Positions 17,984 to 28,670 of a DNA stretch of 64,000 nucleotides are shown here, one piece after another. Positions within the stretch are counted from its first letter, which is position 1; every line of letters starts with the position of its first letter. This DNA is from Caballeronia concitans (lineage in GTDB: Bacteria; Pseudomonadota; Gammaproteobacteria; Burkholderiales; Burkholderiaceae), in NCBI RefSeq assembly GCF_001544615.1, contig NZ_FCNV02000016.1, forward strand, positions 39,629 through 103,628, given 5' to 3'. Below the pieces are notes generated by a model. It made no database searches. It saw nothing but the letters and a program-made list of their open reading frames with translations, and was not told the DNA's origin. The position numbers and the translations under genes are program-made.

Positions 17984-19327
17984 ATGACCAGCACGCGAAC
18001 GTTTCCTGCAGCAATCACGCCGCCCCAGGAGGCAACTCAGCCTCTGGCCGCCCTTGTCGATGAACGTTCCCTGAGGCGCATCGTATTCGCGTCCGTCGCG
18101 GGCAACGCGCTGGAATGGTACGACTTCTTCCTGTACAGCACTGCGGCTGCGCTCGTATTCGGTGATCTGTTCTTCCCGAAAGGAGGCGACCCGCTTATCG
18201 GTACGCTCGCGGCATTCGCGGGCTTTGCCGTCGGCTTTGCCGCGCGTCCATTCGGTGGCGCCATCTTTGGCCACATCGGCGATCGCTATGGCCGCAAGAG
18301 CGCGCTGGTGTGGACATTGTCGATGATGGGCGGCGCGACGTTCCTGATTGGCTTTCTGCCGACTTACTCGCAAGTCGGACTGTGGGCGCCAGCGTTGCTG
18401 ATGCTTCTGCGCATTGTGCAAGGCATCGCGGCCGGTGGCGAATGGGGCGGGGCCGTACTGATGATCAGTGAATCGGCACCGCCGGGAAAGCGCGGCTTCT
18501 ACGCATCGATGAGCCAGATCGGCGTCGGCGGCGGCTTTGTGCTGTCTGCTAGTGTGTTTTTCCTTGTCCAGATGCTGCCCAAAGAAGCGTTCCTGACGTG
18601 GGGCTGGCGCATTCCTTTCCTGCTTTCTATCGCCATCTTCGGCGTAGGCGTCTACATTCGGTCGAGACTGCCTGAGAGCACAGAGTTCGCCAAGGCTGAG
18701 GCTGCTGGAAGAAAGGCGCGCATGCCGGTTCTCGACGTGATTCGCAGATTCCCGAAGGAAATCCTGATGGCTATGGGGCTGCGTGTTGCGGAGAACGGCA
18801 CGTCGTACATTGTCATCGCCTTTTCTCTCGTGTACGGCAAATTCATTGGCGTGCCCAATCAGATCATGCTCGCCGGTGTGATCGTGTCGATGGCTGTCGA
18901 ACTGGTCACGCTGATACTGTGGGGCCGGCTGTCCGACCGCATAGGACGCAAGCCCGTGTACATGATGGGTGCGGTGGGCGTCGTCATTATCGCGCTTCCG
19001 TTTTTCTGGCTTCTCGATACTAAGATTCCGGCACTCATTTGGCTCGCCTTTTTGCTGGGCAATGCGGTCTGCCACGGCGCCATGCTCGGCACTCAACCTG
19101 CATTGATGGGCGAATTATTCAGCACGGAGGTCCGTTACTCGGGCATGGCCCTCGGACACGAGGTCTCCGCGGTCTTTGCGGGTGGCTTGTCACCGATGCT
19201 GGCGACGGCACTGCTCGCTCACTATCACGCAGCATGGCCGGTAGCCCTGCTCATGGCTGCACTCGGCATGATCACCGTGATCTCACTGCTCTTCACACAC
19301 GAGACGGTTGCCCGTCGCGAGCGTTGA
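17984..19327 (+). CDS. MFS transporter, MHS (metabolite:H+ symporter) family
   Basis: 447-aa symporter with the MHS signature ALEWYDFFLYSTAAALVFGDLFF, GHIGDRYGRK after TM2 and GRLSDRIGRKPVY after TM8. The ATG at 17984 has GGAG seven bases upstream; an ATG four codons earlier is possible. The second MHS symporter of the cluster, clearly paralogous to the one at 13091-14443. Its position between the CoA ligase and the thiolase suggests uptake of the pathway substrate. Confidence 0.9.
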   Translation: MTSTRTFPAAITPPQEATQPLAALVDERSLRRIVFASVAGNALEWYDFFLYSTAAALVFGDLFFPKGGDPLIGTLAAFAGFAVGFAARPFGGAIFGHIGDRYGRKSALVWTLSMMGGATFLIGFLPTYSQVGLWAPALLMLLRIVQGIAAGGEWGGAVLMISESAPPGKRGFYASMSQIGVGGGFVLSASVFFLVQMLPKEAFLTWGWRIPFLLSIAIFGVGVYIRSRLPESTEFAKAEAAGRKARMPVLDVIRRFPKEILMAMGLRVAENGTSYIVIAFSLVYGKFIGVPNQIMLAGVIVSMAVELVTLILWGRLSDRIGRKPVYMMGAVGVVIIALPFFWLLDTKIPALIWLAFLLGNAVCHGAMLGTQPALMGELFSTEVRYSGMALGHEVSAVFAGGLSPMLATALLAHYHAAWPVALLMAALGMITVISLLFTHETVARRER

Positions 19328-19351
19328 TCGTCGCGCTCAAGGAAATCAAAG

Positions 19352-20518
19352 ATGACACTCGATACACGCGACGAAGCTCTGCTGACAGCCGGTGTGGAAG
19401 TGCCGTACCGCAGACAGGCGACGCCGGAGTCCACAGGCGACCTGCTGGCCCGAGCGTTCGCCGCCGCTCTCGACGAATCGGGGTTCTCGGCAAAAGACGT
19501 CGATGGGCTCGGCGTAGCGTCTTTCACGCTGGCTCCCGACCATGCCATCGATCTAGCCTGGCGGCTCGGCCTCAGTCCGCGCTGGTGCATGGACGATTGT
19601 CACGGTGGAGCAAGCGCCATCAATATGCTGCAACACGCGATACGCGCAATCCAGCATGGCGATGCGAACGTCATTGCGCTCGTGTCCGGCGATCGGTTCG
19701 AACCGGCTGACTTCAAAAACCTGGTCGATCACTACAACGTGACGACGCGCAACTGGTTGCGGCCGCTGGAGTTGGGCGGACCCAACGGACTGTTCGCGAT
19801 GCTCACGCAGCGTCACGCGAAGCATCACAACCTGACCCGCCGCGACTACGGAGCGCTTTGCGTCGCGCAACGCGCCTGGGCGGGACTGAATCCGAGTGCA
19901 GTTTATAGAACGCCGCTGACAATCGACGAATATTTAGTAGCCCCAATTATTGCTGATCCGTTGGGCCGATTCGATTGTGTCCCCGTGGTCAGCGGCGCGA
20001 ACGCCGTGATCATCGCCCGCGCCGATCTCGTGCGTCGCGCCCGAAACGTTCGTGTGCGCGCGCTGCAATGCCGTTACAACAGCGACCATCAAACAGGGGA
20101 CGGCACTCAGACCGCATTGGCTTCGGTCGCCGGCGATTTGTGGCGGCAGGCGAGTGTCACGCCGGACGACATCGACATGGTCTCGGTCTACGACGATTAC
20201 CCCGTGATGGCGATTGCACAACTGGCCGATCTCGGCTTCGCGCCCGACGGCGATCTGCGCGCGGTGATCGCGCGCATCGAATCGCGCGATCTGCCGGTGA
20301 ATACATCCGGTGGTCAGCTGTCCGCGGGGCAAGCAGGCGCCGCAGGCGGCATGCATGGTCTCGTGGAGGCGCTGACACAGTTGCGCGGGCGCGCGGGCGA
20401 GAGGCAGGTGCCGAATGCCCGCCTAGCGGTCGTGAGTGGCTATGGAATGGTCGAGTATCGCTATGGCATGTGTGCGAATGCCGTGGTGCTCGAAGCAGTC
20501 GAGCGAGGTGTGCAATGA
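19352..20518 (+). CDS. Thiolase-fold protein (SCP-x/lipid-transfer type)
   Basis: 388-aa thiolase-superfamily protein lacking most classical acetyl-CoA acetyltransferase motifs. It keeps a Cys at the nucleophile position (WCMDDCHGGASAINML, about residue 85) and the late Gly-rich motif NTSGGQLSAGQAGAAGG (about 316-332). Such proteins paired with a DUF35 partner can act as retro-aldol or retro-Claisen enzymes, as in the steroid side-chain Ltp/ChsH2 systems. The DUF35 gene follows with a 4-base ATGA overlap, strongly implying a complex. With the CoA ligase, this suggests CoA-dependent side-chain cleavage before ring opening (inference). Confidence 0.8.
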   Translation: MTLDTRDEALLTAGVEVPYRRQATPESTGDLLARAFAAALDESGFSAKDVDGLGVASFTLAPDHAIDLAWRLGLSPRWCMDDCHGGASAINMLQHAIRAIQHGDANVIALVSGDRFEPADFKNLVDHYNVTTRNWLRPLELGGPNGLFAMLTQRHAKHHNLTRRDYGALCVAQRAWAGLNPSAVYRTPLTIDEYLVAPIIADPLGRFDCVPVVSGANAVIIARADLVRRARNVRVRALQCRYNSDHQTGDGTQTALASVAGDLWRQASVTPDDIDMVSVYDDYPVMAIAQLADLGFAPDGDLRAVIARIESRDLPVNTSGGQLSAGQAGAAGGMHGLVEALTQLRGRAGERQVPNARLAVVSGYGMVEYRYGMCANAVVLEAVERGVQ

Positions 20519-20820
20519 CACTCAAAGTATTCCAGTGCGAACAGTGCGGTTCAACCGTGTTTCCTGCGCGCTATCTCTGCTTCGAATGCGGTGGCGCCAA
20601 GTGGCGCGAGCGAGTGGCCGAACGCGGCAGTGTCGACGAAATGACAACCGTGCGCCGTCGCGTCGGCGCACAAGAGGGCGGGGACGTGCTCATTGCGAGC
20701 GTGACTACGGATGCAGGCCCGATCGTCATCGCGCGACTCGAGCGCGTCGTGCGCGCTGGTGACGCCGTCAGCCTTGCAATCGACGAACAGAACCGCGTTT
20801 TTGCCCTGCCGGTTGCCTGA
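20515..20820 (+). CDS. DUF35 / OB-fold zinc-ribbon partner of the thiolase
   Basis: 101-aa protein with an N-terminal zinc ribbon (FQCEQCG ... YLCFECGG; four Cys) and a short OB-like fold. This is the standard organisation of DUF35 proteins, which bind thiolase-like or SCP-x enzymes and often CoA ligands. It overlaps the thiolase stop by ATGA. The larger ORF starting at 19975 is an alternate-frame read through the thiolase gene. Confidence 0.85.
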   Translation: MTLKVFQCEQCGSTVFPARYLCFECGGAKWRERVAERGSVDEMTTVRRRVGAQEGGDVLIASVTTDAGPIVIARLERVVRAGDAVSLAIDEQNRVFALPVA

Positions 20821-20932
20821 CCGACGAGGCAATCGTTCGTGGAACGATGCGGGCGCATCGCGGTAGGCGTCAGGATTCACGCAGCTTCGAGAAGTGCACG
20901 GAAAGGCAAATTCAATCGAGCAGGAGAAGAGA

Positions 20933-22419
20933 GTGACATCTCAATTGGCTTCAACCTCGCGCGACCGGCAACTGTTGCGCCATTACATCAACGGTGAGTT
21001 CGTAGCGACCGGCACGACCTTTCCGAACCTGAGTCCGGTCGACGGTCGCAAGCTAGCCGATGTTTGCGAAGCAGACGCCGCGCTGGTCGATAGCGCCGTA
21101 CGTGCGGCTCACGCGGCTCAGAAGGCTGGCTGGCGCGACGCCACGCCTGCCCAACGGGCAGTGTGGCTGCATAAGATCGCAGACGGCATCGAAGCCCGCT
21201 TCGATGAGTTCGTGGCCGCCGAAGTTGCCGATACCGGCCGGCCCGTCGCGCAGGCTCGCACCCTCGACATCGCACGCGGCATTGCCAATTTCCGGACCTT
21301 TGCGGATCTCATGCGCACGGCAGGCGGTGATTACTTCGAGACGCACGCGGCGGACGGCAGTGAGTTGATCAACTATGTAACGCGCAAGCCACTCGGCGTG
21401 ATCGGCATCATATCGCCGTGGAATCTACCTCTTTTGTTGTTCACCTGGAAGGTGGCGCCGGCGCTAGCGATGGGCAACTGCGTGGTTGCGAAGCCTTCCG
21501 AGGAGACGCCAAGCTCTGCAACGTTGCTCGCCGAGGTCATGCACGATGTTGGCCTGCCGCCCGGCGTCTTCAATCTCATTCATGGGCACGGTCAGAACGC
21601 GGCTGGCGAATTCCTGACGCGTCATCGCGATATCAGTGCAATTACCTTCACAGGCGAGTCGCGCACCGGCAGCGCGATCATGAAGGCCGTTGCGGACGGC
21701 GTGAAGGAAGTGTCGTTCGAGCTGGGCGGCAAGAACGCGGCCGTCGTATTCGCGGACGCGGACTTCGATGCGGCGGTCGCGGGTGTTCTCAAATCCAGCT
21801 TCACGAATGCGGGCCAGGTTTGCCTCTGTAGCGAGCGGGTGTATGTGGAGCGGCCAATCTTCGAGCGCTTCGTCGCGGCGCTCAAGGACCAGGCGGAAGC
21901 ACTGCGCGTCGGCGCGCCGGACGATCCTGCCACGACGATGGGACCGCTCATTTCGCGCGGCCATCGCGACAAGGTGCTCTCGTATTTCCGCCTTGCCGTC
22001 GAAGAAGGAGCGACTGTCGTGACCGGCGGCGCTGCACCGAGTTTCGGCGACGCGCGGGACGAAGGTGCCTTCGTGATGCCGACTATCTGGACGGGCTTGC
22101 CCGATTCCGCGCGATGCGTACGAGAAGAGGTGTTCGGACCGGTCTGCCACATCGCGCCGTTCGATAGCGAAGACGAGGTTGTGAAGCGCGTCAATGACAG
22201 CGCGTATGGCCTTGCCGCAAGCATCTGGACGACACAGCTTGCGCGCGGACATCGGGTCGCAAAGCAGATCGAGACCGGGATCGTATGGGTCAATGCCTGG
22301 TTCGTGCGTGACCTGCGCACGCCCTTCGGCGGCGCCAAGCTGTCGGGGCTGGGACGGGAGGGCGGCCGCCATTCGCTCGACTTTTATTCCGAATTGACGA
22401 ATGTCTGCGTGAGGATTGC

Positions 22420-22423
<4 letters not shown>
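20933..22423 (+). CDS. nbaE: 2-aminomuconate (2-hydroxymuconate) semialdehyde dehydrogenase
   Basis: 496-aa aldehyde dehydrogenase superfamily enzyme. Motifs: [20 protein letters not shown], catalytic Glu in FELGGKN and catalytic Cys in [12 protein letters not shown]. It would oxidise 2-aminomuconic 6-semialdehyde to 2-aminomuconate with NAD+. Start set at GTG 20933 behind AGGAGAAGAGA; an in-frame ATG 39 bases upstream has no good ribosome-binding site. It overlaps the deaminase gene by ATGA. Substrate choice rests on its place among the 3-hydroxyanthranilate genes and on similarity to AmnC/NbaE/XylG. Confidence 0.88.
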
Positions 22424-23426
<1,003 letters not shown>

Positions 23427-23451
23427 CCGAACCTGCCGAAAGCGAATCAAC

Positions 23452-24486
23452 ATGACAGTTCGAATTGACATGCATTCCCACTTTTTTCCGCGAATTTCGC
23501 AGAACGAAGCACGGGCGCTCGACCCACAACATGCGCCATGGCTCAGGATCGAGGCCGACGGGGAAACCGGGATGATCATGACAGGCGAGCGTGACTTCCG
23601 ACCCGTCTATCGCGCTTTGTGGGACCCCGCCACGCGGATCGCCGAAATGGACAGGTGCGGCGTAGACATTCAGCTCATGTGCGCGACACCCGTGATGTTC
23701 GGGTATCGATACGACGCCGTAGCGGCGCATGAATGGGCCATGCGTATGAACGATCGCGCCCTGGAGTTTTGCTCGCACGCGCCGCAGCGCCTGATGCCGC
23801 TGGCTCAAGTGCCGCTGCAGGATGTGGAACTCGCATGCCGCGAAGCTACGCGCGCACACCGTGCCGGTCATCGGGGCGTGCAGATCGGCAATCACCTCGG
23901 CCCGCGCGATCTCGACGACGAGCACCTAGTGACGTTCCTCATGCATTGCGCTAACGACGATATACCGGTGCTGGTGCACCCATGGGACATGATGACGGAC
24001 GGGCGCATGAATAAGTGGATGTTGCCATGGCTCGTCGCCATGCCGGCTGAAACTCAGTTAAGCATAGTGTCGCTGATTCTCTCGGGCGCGTTCGAACGCA
24101 TCCCCAAAACGCTCAAGCTTTGCTTCGCCCACGGCGGCGGCAGTTTCGCGTTCTTGTTGGGGCGCGTGCAGAACGCGTGGGAGCAACGAGACATCGTTCG
24201 AGAGAATTGCCCGAATCCACCAGCTTCATACGTCGATCGCTTCCATGTCGATAGTGCGGTCTTCAGCGATGGCGCGCTGCGCTTACTCGTCGAGACGATG
24301 GGCGAAGACCGTGTGTTGCTCGGCTCCGACTATCCGTTTCCGCTCGGCGAGAAGCTGGTTGGCGACCTGGTAACGAATCACCCGCAGCTAAGCGACACAG
24401 CGAAGGAGAAGATTCTCGGCGTCAATTCCCAACGTTTTTTTAACCTGACGCGTCCGTCCGGTTCAGGAGGTTGCAATGCAAGTTGA
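23452..24486 (+). CDS. nbaD: 2-amino-3-carboxymuconate-6-semialdehyde decarboxylase (ACMSD)
   Basis: 344-aa amidohydrolase-superfamily decarboxylase. Metal-binding motifs: HSHFFP (residues 8-13, HxH), [15 protein letters not shown] and GSDYPFP with the catalytic Asp. It removes CO2 from the unstable dioxygenase product to give 2-aminomuconic 6-semialdehyde, preventing cyclisation to quinolinate. The ATG is 25 bases after the dioxygenase stop. Its end overlaps the SDR start by 11 bases. Confidence 0.94.
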   Translation: MTVRIDMHSHFFPRISQNEARALDPQHAPWLRIEADGETGMIMTGERDFRPVYRALWDPATRIAEMDRCGVDIQLMCATPVMFGYRYDAVAAHEWAMRMNDRALEFCSHAPQRLMPLAQVPLQDVELACREATRAHRAGHRGVQIGNHLGPRDLDDEHLVTFLMHCANDDIPVLVHPWDMMTDGRMNKWMLPWLVAMPAETQLSIVSLILSGAFERIPKTLKLCFAHGGGSFAFLLGRVQNAWEQRDIVRENCPNPPASYVDRFHVDSAVFSDGALRLLVETMGEDRVLLGSDYPFPLGEKLVGDLVTNHPQLSDTAKEKILGVNSQRFFNLTRPSGSGGCNAS

Positions 24487-25189
24487 AGGCTGCGTAGCAT
24501 TCGTGACAGGCGCCGACCGTGGGCTCGGTGCGGGACTGGTCGAAGCGTTGTTGAAGCGAGGCGCACGCAAGGTTTATGCGGGCGTCAAGGAGTTGGGAGG
24601 CGTCGCTGACGGCGATCCGCGCGTCGTACCGGTTGAAATAGACATCACGAACATCGGACAGGTGGCGAGGGCGGCGTCGAACGCCAGAGACACCACGCTA
24701 CTCGTTAACAACGCAGGACTGAACCGAACCCAGCCGGTACTAGAGGCCAATGACGCAGAAGCGGCGCGCGCCGAGATGGAAGTGAACTACTTCGGGACCT
24801 TGAACATGATGCGCGCGTTTTCGCCCGCGCTCAAATCGGACGGCGGCGCCATCATCAATATTCTCTCGATACTCGCGCGCGTCGCCCTGCCGTCGATGGC
24901 GTCGCTAAGTGCATCGAAGGCTGCGGCCCTTCGAATGACGGAAGGCGCGCGAGCCGAACTCGCGCCGCATCGCGTCCGGGTTGTTTCTGTCCTTCCCGGA
25001 CCGATCGACACGGAAATGAGCCGGAACGTCCCGCCCCCGAAAATCCCGGTCGGAGAAGCAGTCGACGCCGTGCTTGCAGCATTGGAAGGCGACGCGGACG
25101 AAGTCTATATGGGCACGATGGCACAGGAAATCGCTCGTGGATTGGCCGCGGATCGTCAGGCCCTGCACGCGCGCCTTTTGACGCTCTGA
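24476..25189 (+). CDS. Short-chain dehydrogenase/reductase lacking the catalytic Tyr
   Basis: 237-aa Rossmann-fold SDR: cofactor motif TGADRGLG at residues 11-18, NNAG near 78-81 and Ser131 in INILS. At the YxxxK site Lys148 is present, but the Tyr position is Leu144 (SLSASKAA; codon CTA at 24905-24907). A protein lacking that Tyr is unlikely to be a standard oxidoreductase. SDRs (IacE, IifB) also accompany acyl-CoA-dehydrogenase-fold oxygenases in indole-type clusters, so a related non-redox role is possible. It overlaps the ACMSD gene. Confidence 0.85.
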   Translation: MQVEGCVAFVTGADRGLGAGLVEALLKRGARKVYAGVKELGGVADGDPRVVPVEIDITNIGQVARAASNARDTTLLVNNAGLNRTQPVLEANDAEAARAEMEVNYFGTLNMMRAFSPALKSDGGAIINILSILARVALPSMASLSASKAAALRMTEGARAELAPHRVRVVSVLPGPIDTEMSRNVPPPKIPVGEAVDAVLAALEGDADEVYMGTMAQEIARGLAADRQALHARLLTL

Positions 25190-25241
25190 GGACTCTCCGG
25201 AGCCGCAATCACGTTGCATCGAGTAACGAACGAGGAAGATC

Positions 25242-26480
25242 ATGAACGGTGAATACATTGACATTGACGCTGGAAACGGCCAAACCTTCTATGCATATCT
25301 CGCGCGGCCGCGGCAAGGTTCGGGACCGGGCTTGATCCTGTTGCAGGAAATCTTTGGCATCAACGCCTACATGATGGATATGGCCGATCGATTTGCCGAA
25401 GAAGGCTACGTCGTGCTCGTGCCTGATCTGTTCTGGCGCATGAAGCCTGGCGTCAATCTCGGCTACACCGGCGAGGACTTCGCCACGGCGCTGCGATATA
25501 ACAACGAGTTCGATGTCGATCTCGCGATGAGGGACATCTCGTCGACGATCAAGAGCCTCCGTTCGCTCGAGCAACACGTTGGAAAAGTCGGCGCGGTGGG
25601 CTATTGTCTGGGCGGCAAACTCGCGATGCTGGCTGCCGCACGCACCGATGTCGACTGCGCCGTGAGTTACTACGGTGTGGGACTCGATGCGTATCTGGAT
25701 GACGCGTCGTCGATCCGATGCCCGATGGTTTTCCATTTCGCCGGGGAAGACGCACTTTGTCCCGAGGCAACACGCGAGACGATCCAGTCGGCACTCTCTA
25801 AAGTACCTGGAGTCGAACAGTACGTGTATTCAGGGTGTGACCACGCTTTTGCGACTCCGCAACGTGAACACTTCGACAAGCCGGCCGCGATGATGGCTTA
25901 TTCGCGCACTATCGCGCTGTTGCGCAAAGTGCTCGGACCCATCTACGACCTGAATTCTCTCTGGGAACTGCACTGCTACCACGAGTTCGATTCGCGCGAT
26001 GTCGATGCGATCTTGCCAACCATGGTGGCCGCTCCGTATGTCAATCACGTGCCGACCATGACGGGCGGAGTAGGCTACAAGGATCTGAAACGGTTCTACA
26101 AGTATCACTTCGTTCACGCCAATCCGGCGGACACGCATTTCATTCCAGTCTCGCGCACCATCGGCGCGGACCGCATCGTCGATGAGTTCATTTTCTGCGC
26201 CACTCACGATCGCGAAATTGACTGGATGCTTCCCGGGCTCGCGCCCACTGGAAAGTACATCGAGATTCCGATGCTCGCCGTGATCTGCTTCCGAGGGGAC
26301 AAGCTCTATAACGAGCACATCTACTGGGATCAGGCGTCGGTCCTGGTACAGATTGGCGTTCTCGATCCCACAGGGCTGCCGGTCGCCGGAATCCAGACCG
26401 CCAAGAAAATGATCGATGAGACCCTGCCAAGCAACGCGCTGATGAGGAACTGGGAGTCGAGCGCAGGGAAGCCGATCTGA
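25242..26480 (+). CDS. Dienelactone hydrolase fused to a SnoaL/NTF2-like domain
   Basis: 412-aa two-domain protein. Residues 1 to about 235 are a dienelactone hydrolase: Glu36 in LLQEIFGIN, nucleophile Cys122 in GYCLGG, Asp170 in AGEDALC and His201 in GCDHAF. Residues about 240-400 form a SnoaL-like, NTF2-fold domain (LWELHCYHEFDSRDVDAILPTM ... NEHIYWDQASVLVQIGVLD). Hydrolysis of a lactone or enol ester is expected of the first domain. Neither domain is a known step of the 3-hydroxyanthranilate route, so the fusion probably belongs to the unknown upper pathway. Confidence 0.88.
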   Translation: MNGEYIDIDAGNGQTFYAYLARPRQGSGPGLILLQEIFGINAYMMDMADRFAEEGYVVLVPDLFWRMKPGVNLGYTGEDFATALRYNNEFDVDLAMRDISSTIKSLRSLEQHVGKVGAVGYCLGGKLAMLAAARTDVDCAVSYYGVGLDAYLDDASSIRCPMVFHFAGEDALCPEATRETIQSALSKVPGVEQYVYSGCDHAFATPQREHFDKPAAMMAYSRTIALLRKVLGPIYDLNSLWELHCYHEFDSRDVDAILPTMVAAPYVNHVPTMTGGVGYKDLKRFYKYHFVHANPADTHFIPVSRTIGADRIVDEFIFCATHDREIDWMLPGLAPTGKYIEIPMLAVICFRGDKLYNEHIYWDQASVLVQIGVLDPTGLPVAGIQTAKKMIDETLPSNALMRNWESSAGKPI

Positions 26481-26590
26481 GGGATAAACCAGTAGACCGT
26501 ACGTTACGGCAATAGCGGAACTGTCACGGCTCAATTCAACAGCAACGAGTCATGCTCCAGTGCGGAGTACCAACCAAAAAAGGCGTCGTC

Positions 26591-27712
26591 ATGAGGCTAA
26601 AGTTAGGTATGCTTGTCGTGTCGTTATGTGCGTCTGCGACTGCGTTAGCTCAGAGCTCGGTAACCTTGTACGGGATCATCTCGAACGGGCTCGGTTACTT
26701 GAGCAATCAGGGGGGGCACACCAACTGGACGATGATCAGCGGCGCCAACCAGAACAATCGAGTTGGATTCAAGATAGGCGAGGATCTGGGCGGCGGCTTA
26801 TCCGCGGTTGGAACGCTCGAGAACGGCTTCGATAGTAACAGCGGCAAGCTTGGGCAAGGCGGGCGAATGTTCGGCCGGCAGGCGTTTGTCGGATTGTCGA
26901 GTTCGACTTACGGGACGCTCACTGTCGGTCGACAGTACGACATGCTATGGGACTACCTTGACCGTATTGAACCACAGGCGATGGGCCCGGGCCTTGGTGT
27001 CAGCGTAGGTAGCAACGACAACATCGAAGGCAATTTTCGGTACAGCAACTCGGTCAAATATGCGAGCCCGGTATGGGGCGGATTTGGGTTTGAGGCGCTA
27101 TATGCGTTCAGCAACAAGGCAGGCAGTTTCCAGCAGAACCGCGCATTCAGCGCTGGGCTCAATTACGCCCTGACCAGTCAGCGATATTCGCTCGTCTATT
27201 TAGAAATAGACCACCCCGGAACCGCGAATCCGAGCGGTGCGGTATCGGACGATTATGCTGGTGCGCCCTTTCAACTGTTCCATACCAGTCCTCTCAGCAA
27301 CTCGGTCGGCGTACGTAAACAGCGCGTAGCCGCCGGTGGGGCAGAGTATAACTTCGAGAAGTTGAGCCTGGGAGGCATCGTCTCTGATGTCCGGTACAAC
27401 TATCTCGACAACACAAGTTTGCATCTCGACAATCTGAGCGTGGTCGGTCAGTACAGAGTGACGCCGGCCTTCTTCTTGTCGGCTGCATATCTCTATACCC
27501 GCGGCGCTTACGGGGGCGTATCGTCGAACCCGCACTGGAACCAGGGGCAGCTGAGTGTAGAGTACTTCCTTTCCAAGAGAACGGATGTATTTGCGTTCGC
27601 CAACTATATTCGTGCGTCAGGATCGAACGCACCAGCTGTTCTGTTCTTGTCCTCTCCATCGAGTACGAAAGAACAAGTGGCCGTAGTGGCCGGGATTCGT
27701 CACAAGTTCTGA
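26591..27712 (+). CDS. Gram-negative porin (Burkholderia OpcP/Omp38 type)
   Basis: 373-aa outer-membrane trimeric porin. Signal peptide MRLKLGMLVVSLCASATALAQ, then SSVTLYGIISNGLGYLSNQ, the usual mature N-terminus; the barrel ends VAGIRHKF with terminal Phe. Conserved GRQAFVGLSS-x-YGTLTVGRQYD is present. Located inside the catabolic cluster, it probably provides substrate passage across the outer membrane. An in-frame ATG at 26552 precedes the signal peptide and is less likely. Confidence 0.92.
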   Translation: MRLKLGMLVVSLCASATALAQSSVTLYGIISNGLGYLSNQGGHTNWTMISGANQNNRVGFKIGEDLGGGLSAVGTLENGFDSNSGKLGQGGRMFGRQAFVGLSSSTYGTLTVGRQYDMLWDYLDRIEPQAMGPGLGVSVGSNDNIEGNFRYSNSVKYASPVWGGFGFEALYAFSNKAGSFQQNRAFSAGLNYALTSQRYSLVYLEIDHPGTANPSGAVSDDYAGAPFQLFHTSPLSNSVGVRKQRVAAGGAEYNFEKLSLGGIVSDVRYNYLDNTSLHLDNLSVVGQYRVTPAFFLSAAYLYTRGAYGGVSSNPHWNQGQLSVEYFLSKRTDVFAFANYIRASGSNAPAVLFLSSPSSTKEQVAVVAGIRHKF

Positions 27713-27825
27713 AAGGCCGGATGCGGTCTGACGCCGACCCGCCGTTTCACTAACGAGTTGCACGCGTTGGACGTAGCACTAACTAATAACGTGATGTTGG
27801 AAAGACGAAGGCTTCGGATATCGGT

Positions 27826-28611
27826 ATGAGCACCATTCTAGAAAGAATTGTCCAACTCAAGACTCAGGAGGTCAGGCTGGCTCGCGAGCGCATGCCGCTT
27901 CCCGAACTAAAGAAGATCGCGACGACCGGAGATGTCAGAGATTTTGCCGGTGCGTTGCGCGCGAAGAGTAGCGCGGGCCTGCCCGGCGTCATAGCCGAGG
28001 TGAAAAAGGCCAGCCCGGCGCAAGGCGTTCTGCGGCTGGACTTCGAGCCTGCCAGCATCGCACGCTCATACGAGCGGGCGGGTGCGGCATGCCTTTCGGT
28101 ACTGACGGATCGGGATTTCTTCGGCGGAAGCGCATCAGATCTTCGTGCCGCACGTTCGGCCACATGCCTTCCGGTGCTTAGGAAGGACTTTATCGTCGAC
28201 GCGTACCAGATTTGGGAGGCGCGTGCTATGGGAGCCGACTGCATCCTCCTTATCGCAGCGCTGCTCGATGTTCACGCGATAAAGGGACTCGAAAGCGTTG
28301 CGTCTGACCTTGGGATGGCGGTGATCGTCGAAGTGCACAACGCCGCGGAGGCGGAAAGGGCGCTTGCGCTGAAGACACCTCTCATCGGTGTGAACAACCG
28401 CGATCTCAAAACGTTCGAGACGTCCGTCGCGACAACCATTGCACTTCGGCACCTGATACCCGAGGACAGAACCGTCATTTCGGAGTCCGGCATTCGATCC
28501 CGAGACGATGTGAAGATGCTTCGTTCGATCGGGGTCAACAACTTTCTCGTTGGCGAAGCACTGATTCGAGCCGAGGATCCCGGCGCGGCGCTTGAGAGCA
28601 TGTTCTTTTAG
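27826..28611 (+). CDS. trpC: Indole-3-glycerol-phosphate synthase (paralogue inside a catabolic cluster)
   Basis: 261-aa IGPS, the tryptophan-biosynthesis enzyme that closes the indole ring of CdRP. Catalytic motifs are intact: [35 protein letters not shown] and ISESGI. Length is normal. It is not next to trpD or trpG, but sits between a porin and the meta-pathway hydratase, in the same direction. It is therefore probably an extra copy; either a pathway-linked role in indole or anthranilate balance or a chance insertion is possible. Confidence 0.9.
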   Translation: MSTILERIVQLKTQEVRLARERMPLPELKKIATTGDVRDFAGALRAKSSAGLPGVIAEVKKASPAQGVLRLDFEPASIARSYERAGAACLSVLTDRDFFGGSASDLRAARSATCLPVLRKDFIVDAYQIWEARAMGADCILLIAALLDVHAIKGLESVASDLGMAVIVEVHNAAEAERALALKTPLIGVNNRDLKTFETSVATTIALRHLIPEDRTVISESGIRSRDDVKMLRSIGVNNFLVGEALIRAEDPGAALESMFF

Positions 28612-28670
28612 GTCGTGTCCCCGTCGCTGGAATGACGTTCGTTGTCGACTTTGGAGAGATTAAAAAGCTT

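Noticed and set aside
17729-19096. 455-codon minus-strand open frame
   Set aside because: It lies opposite the MHS symporter and the CoA ligase, which have clear motifs; composition (His, Arg, Gln rich) is that of an antisense frame.
21464-22372. 302-codon minus-strand frame over the aldehyde dehydrogenase
   Set aside because: The plus-strand ALDH has intact catalytic motifs across the same bases.
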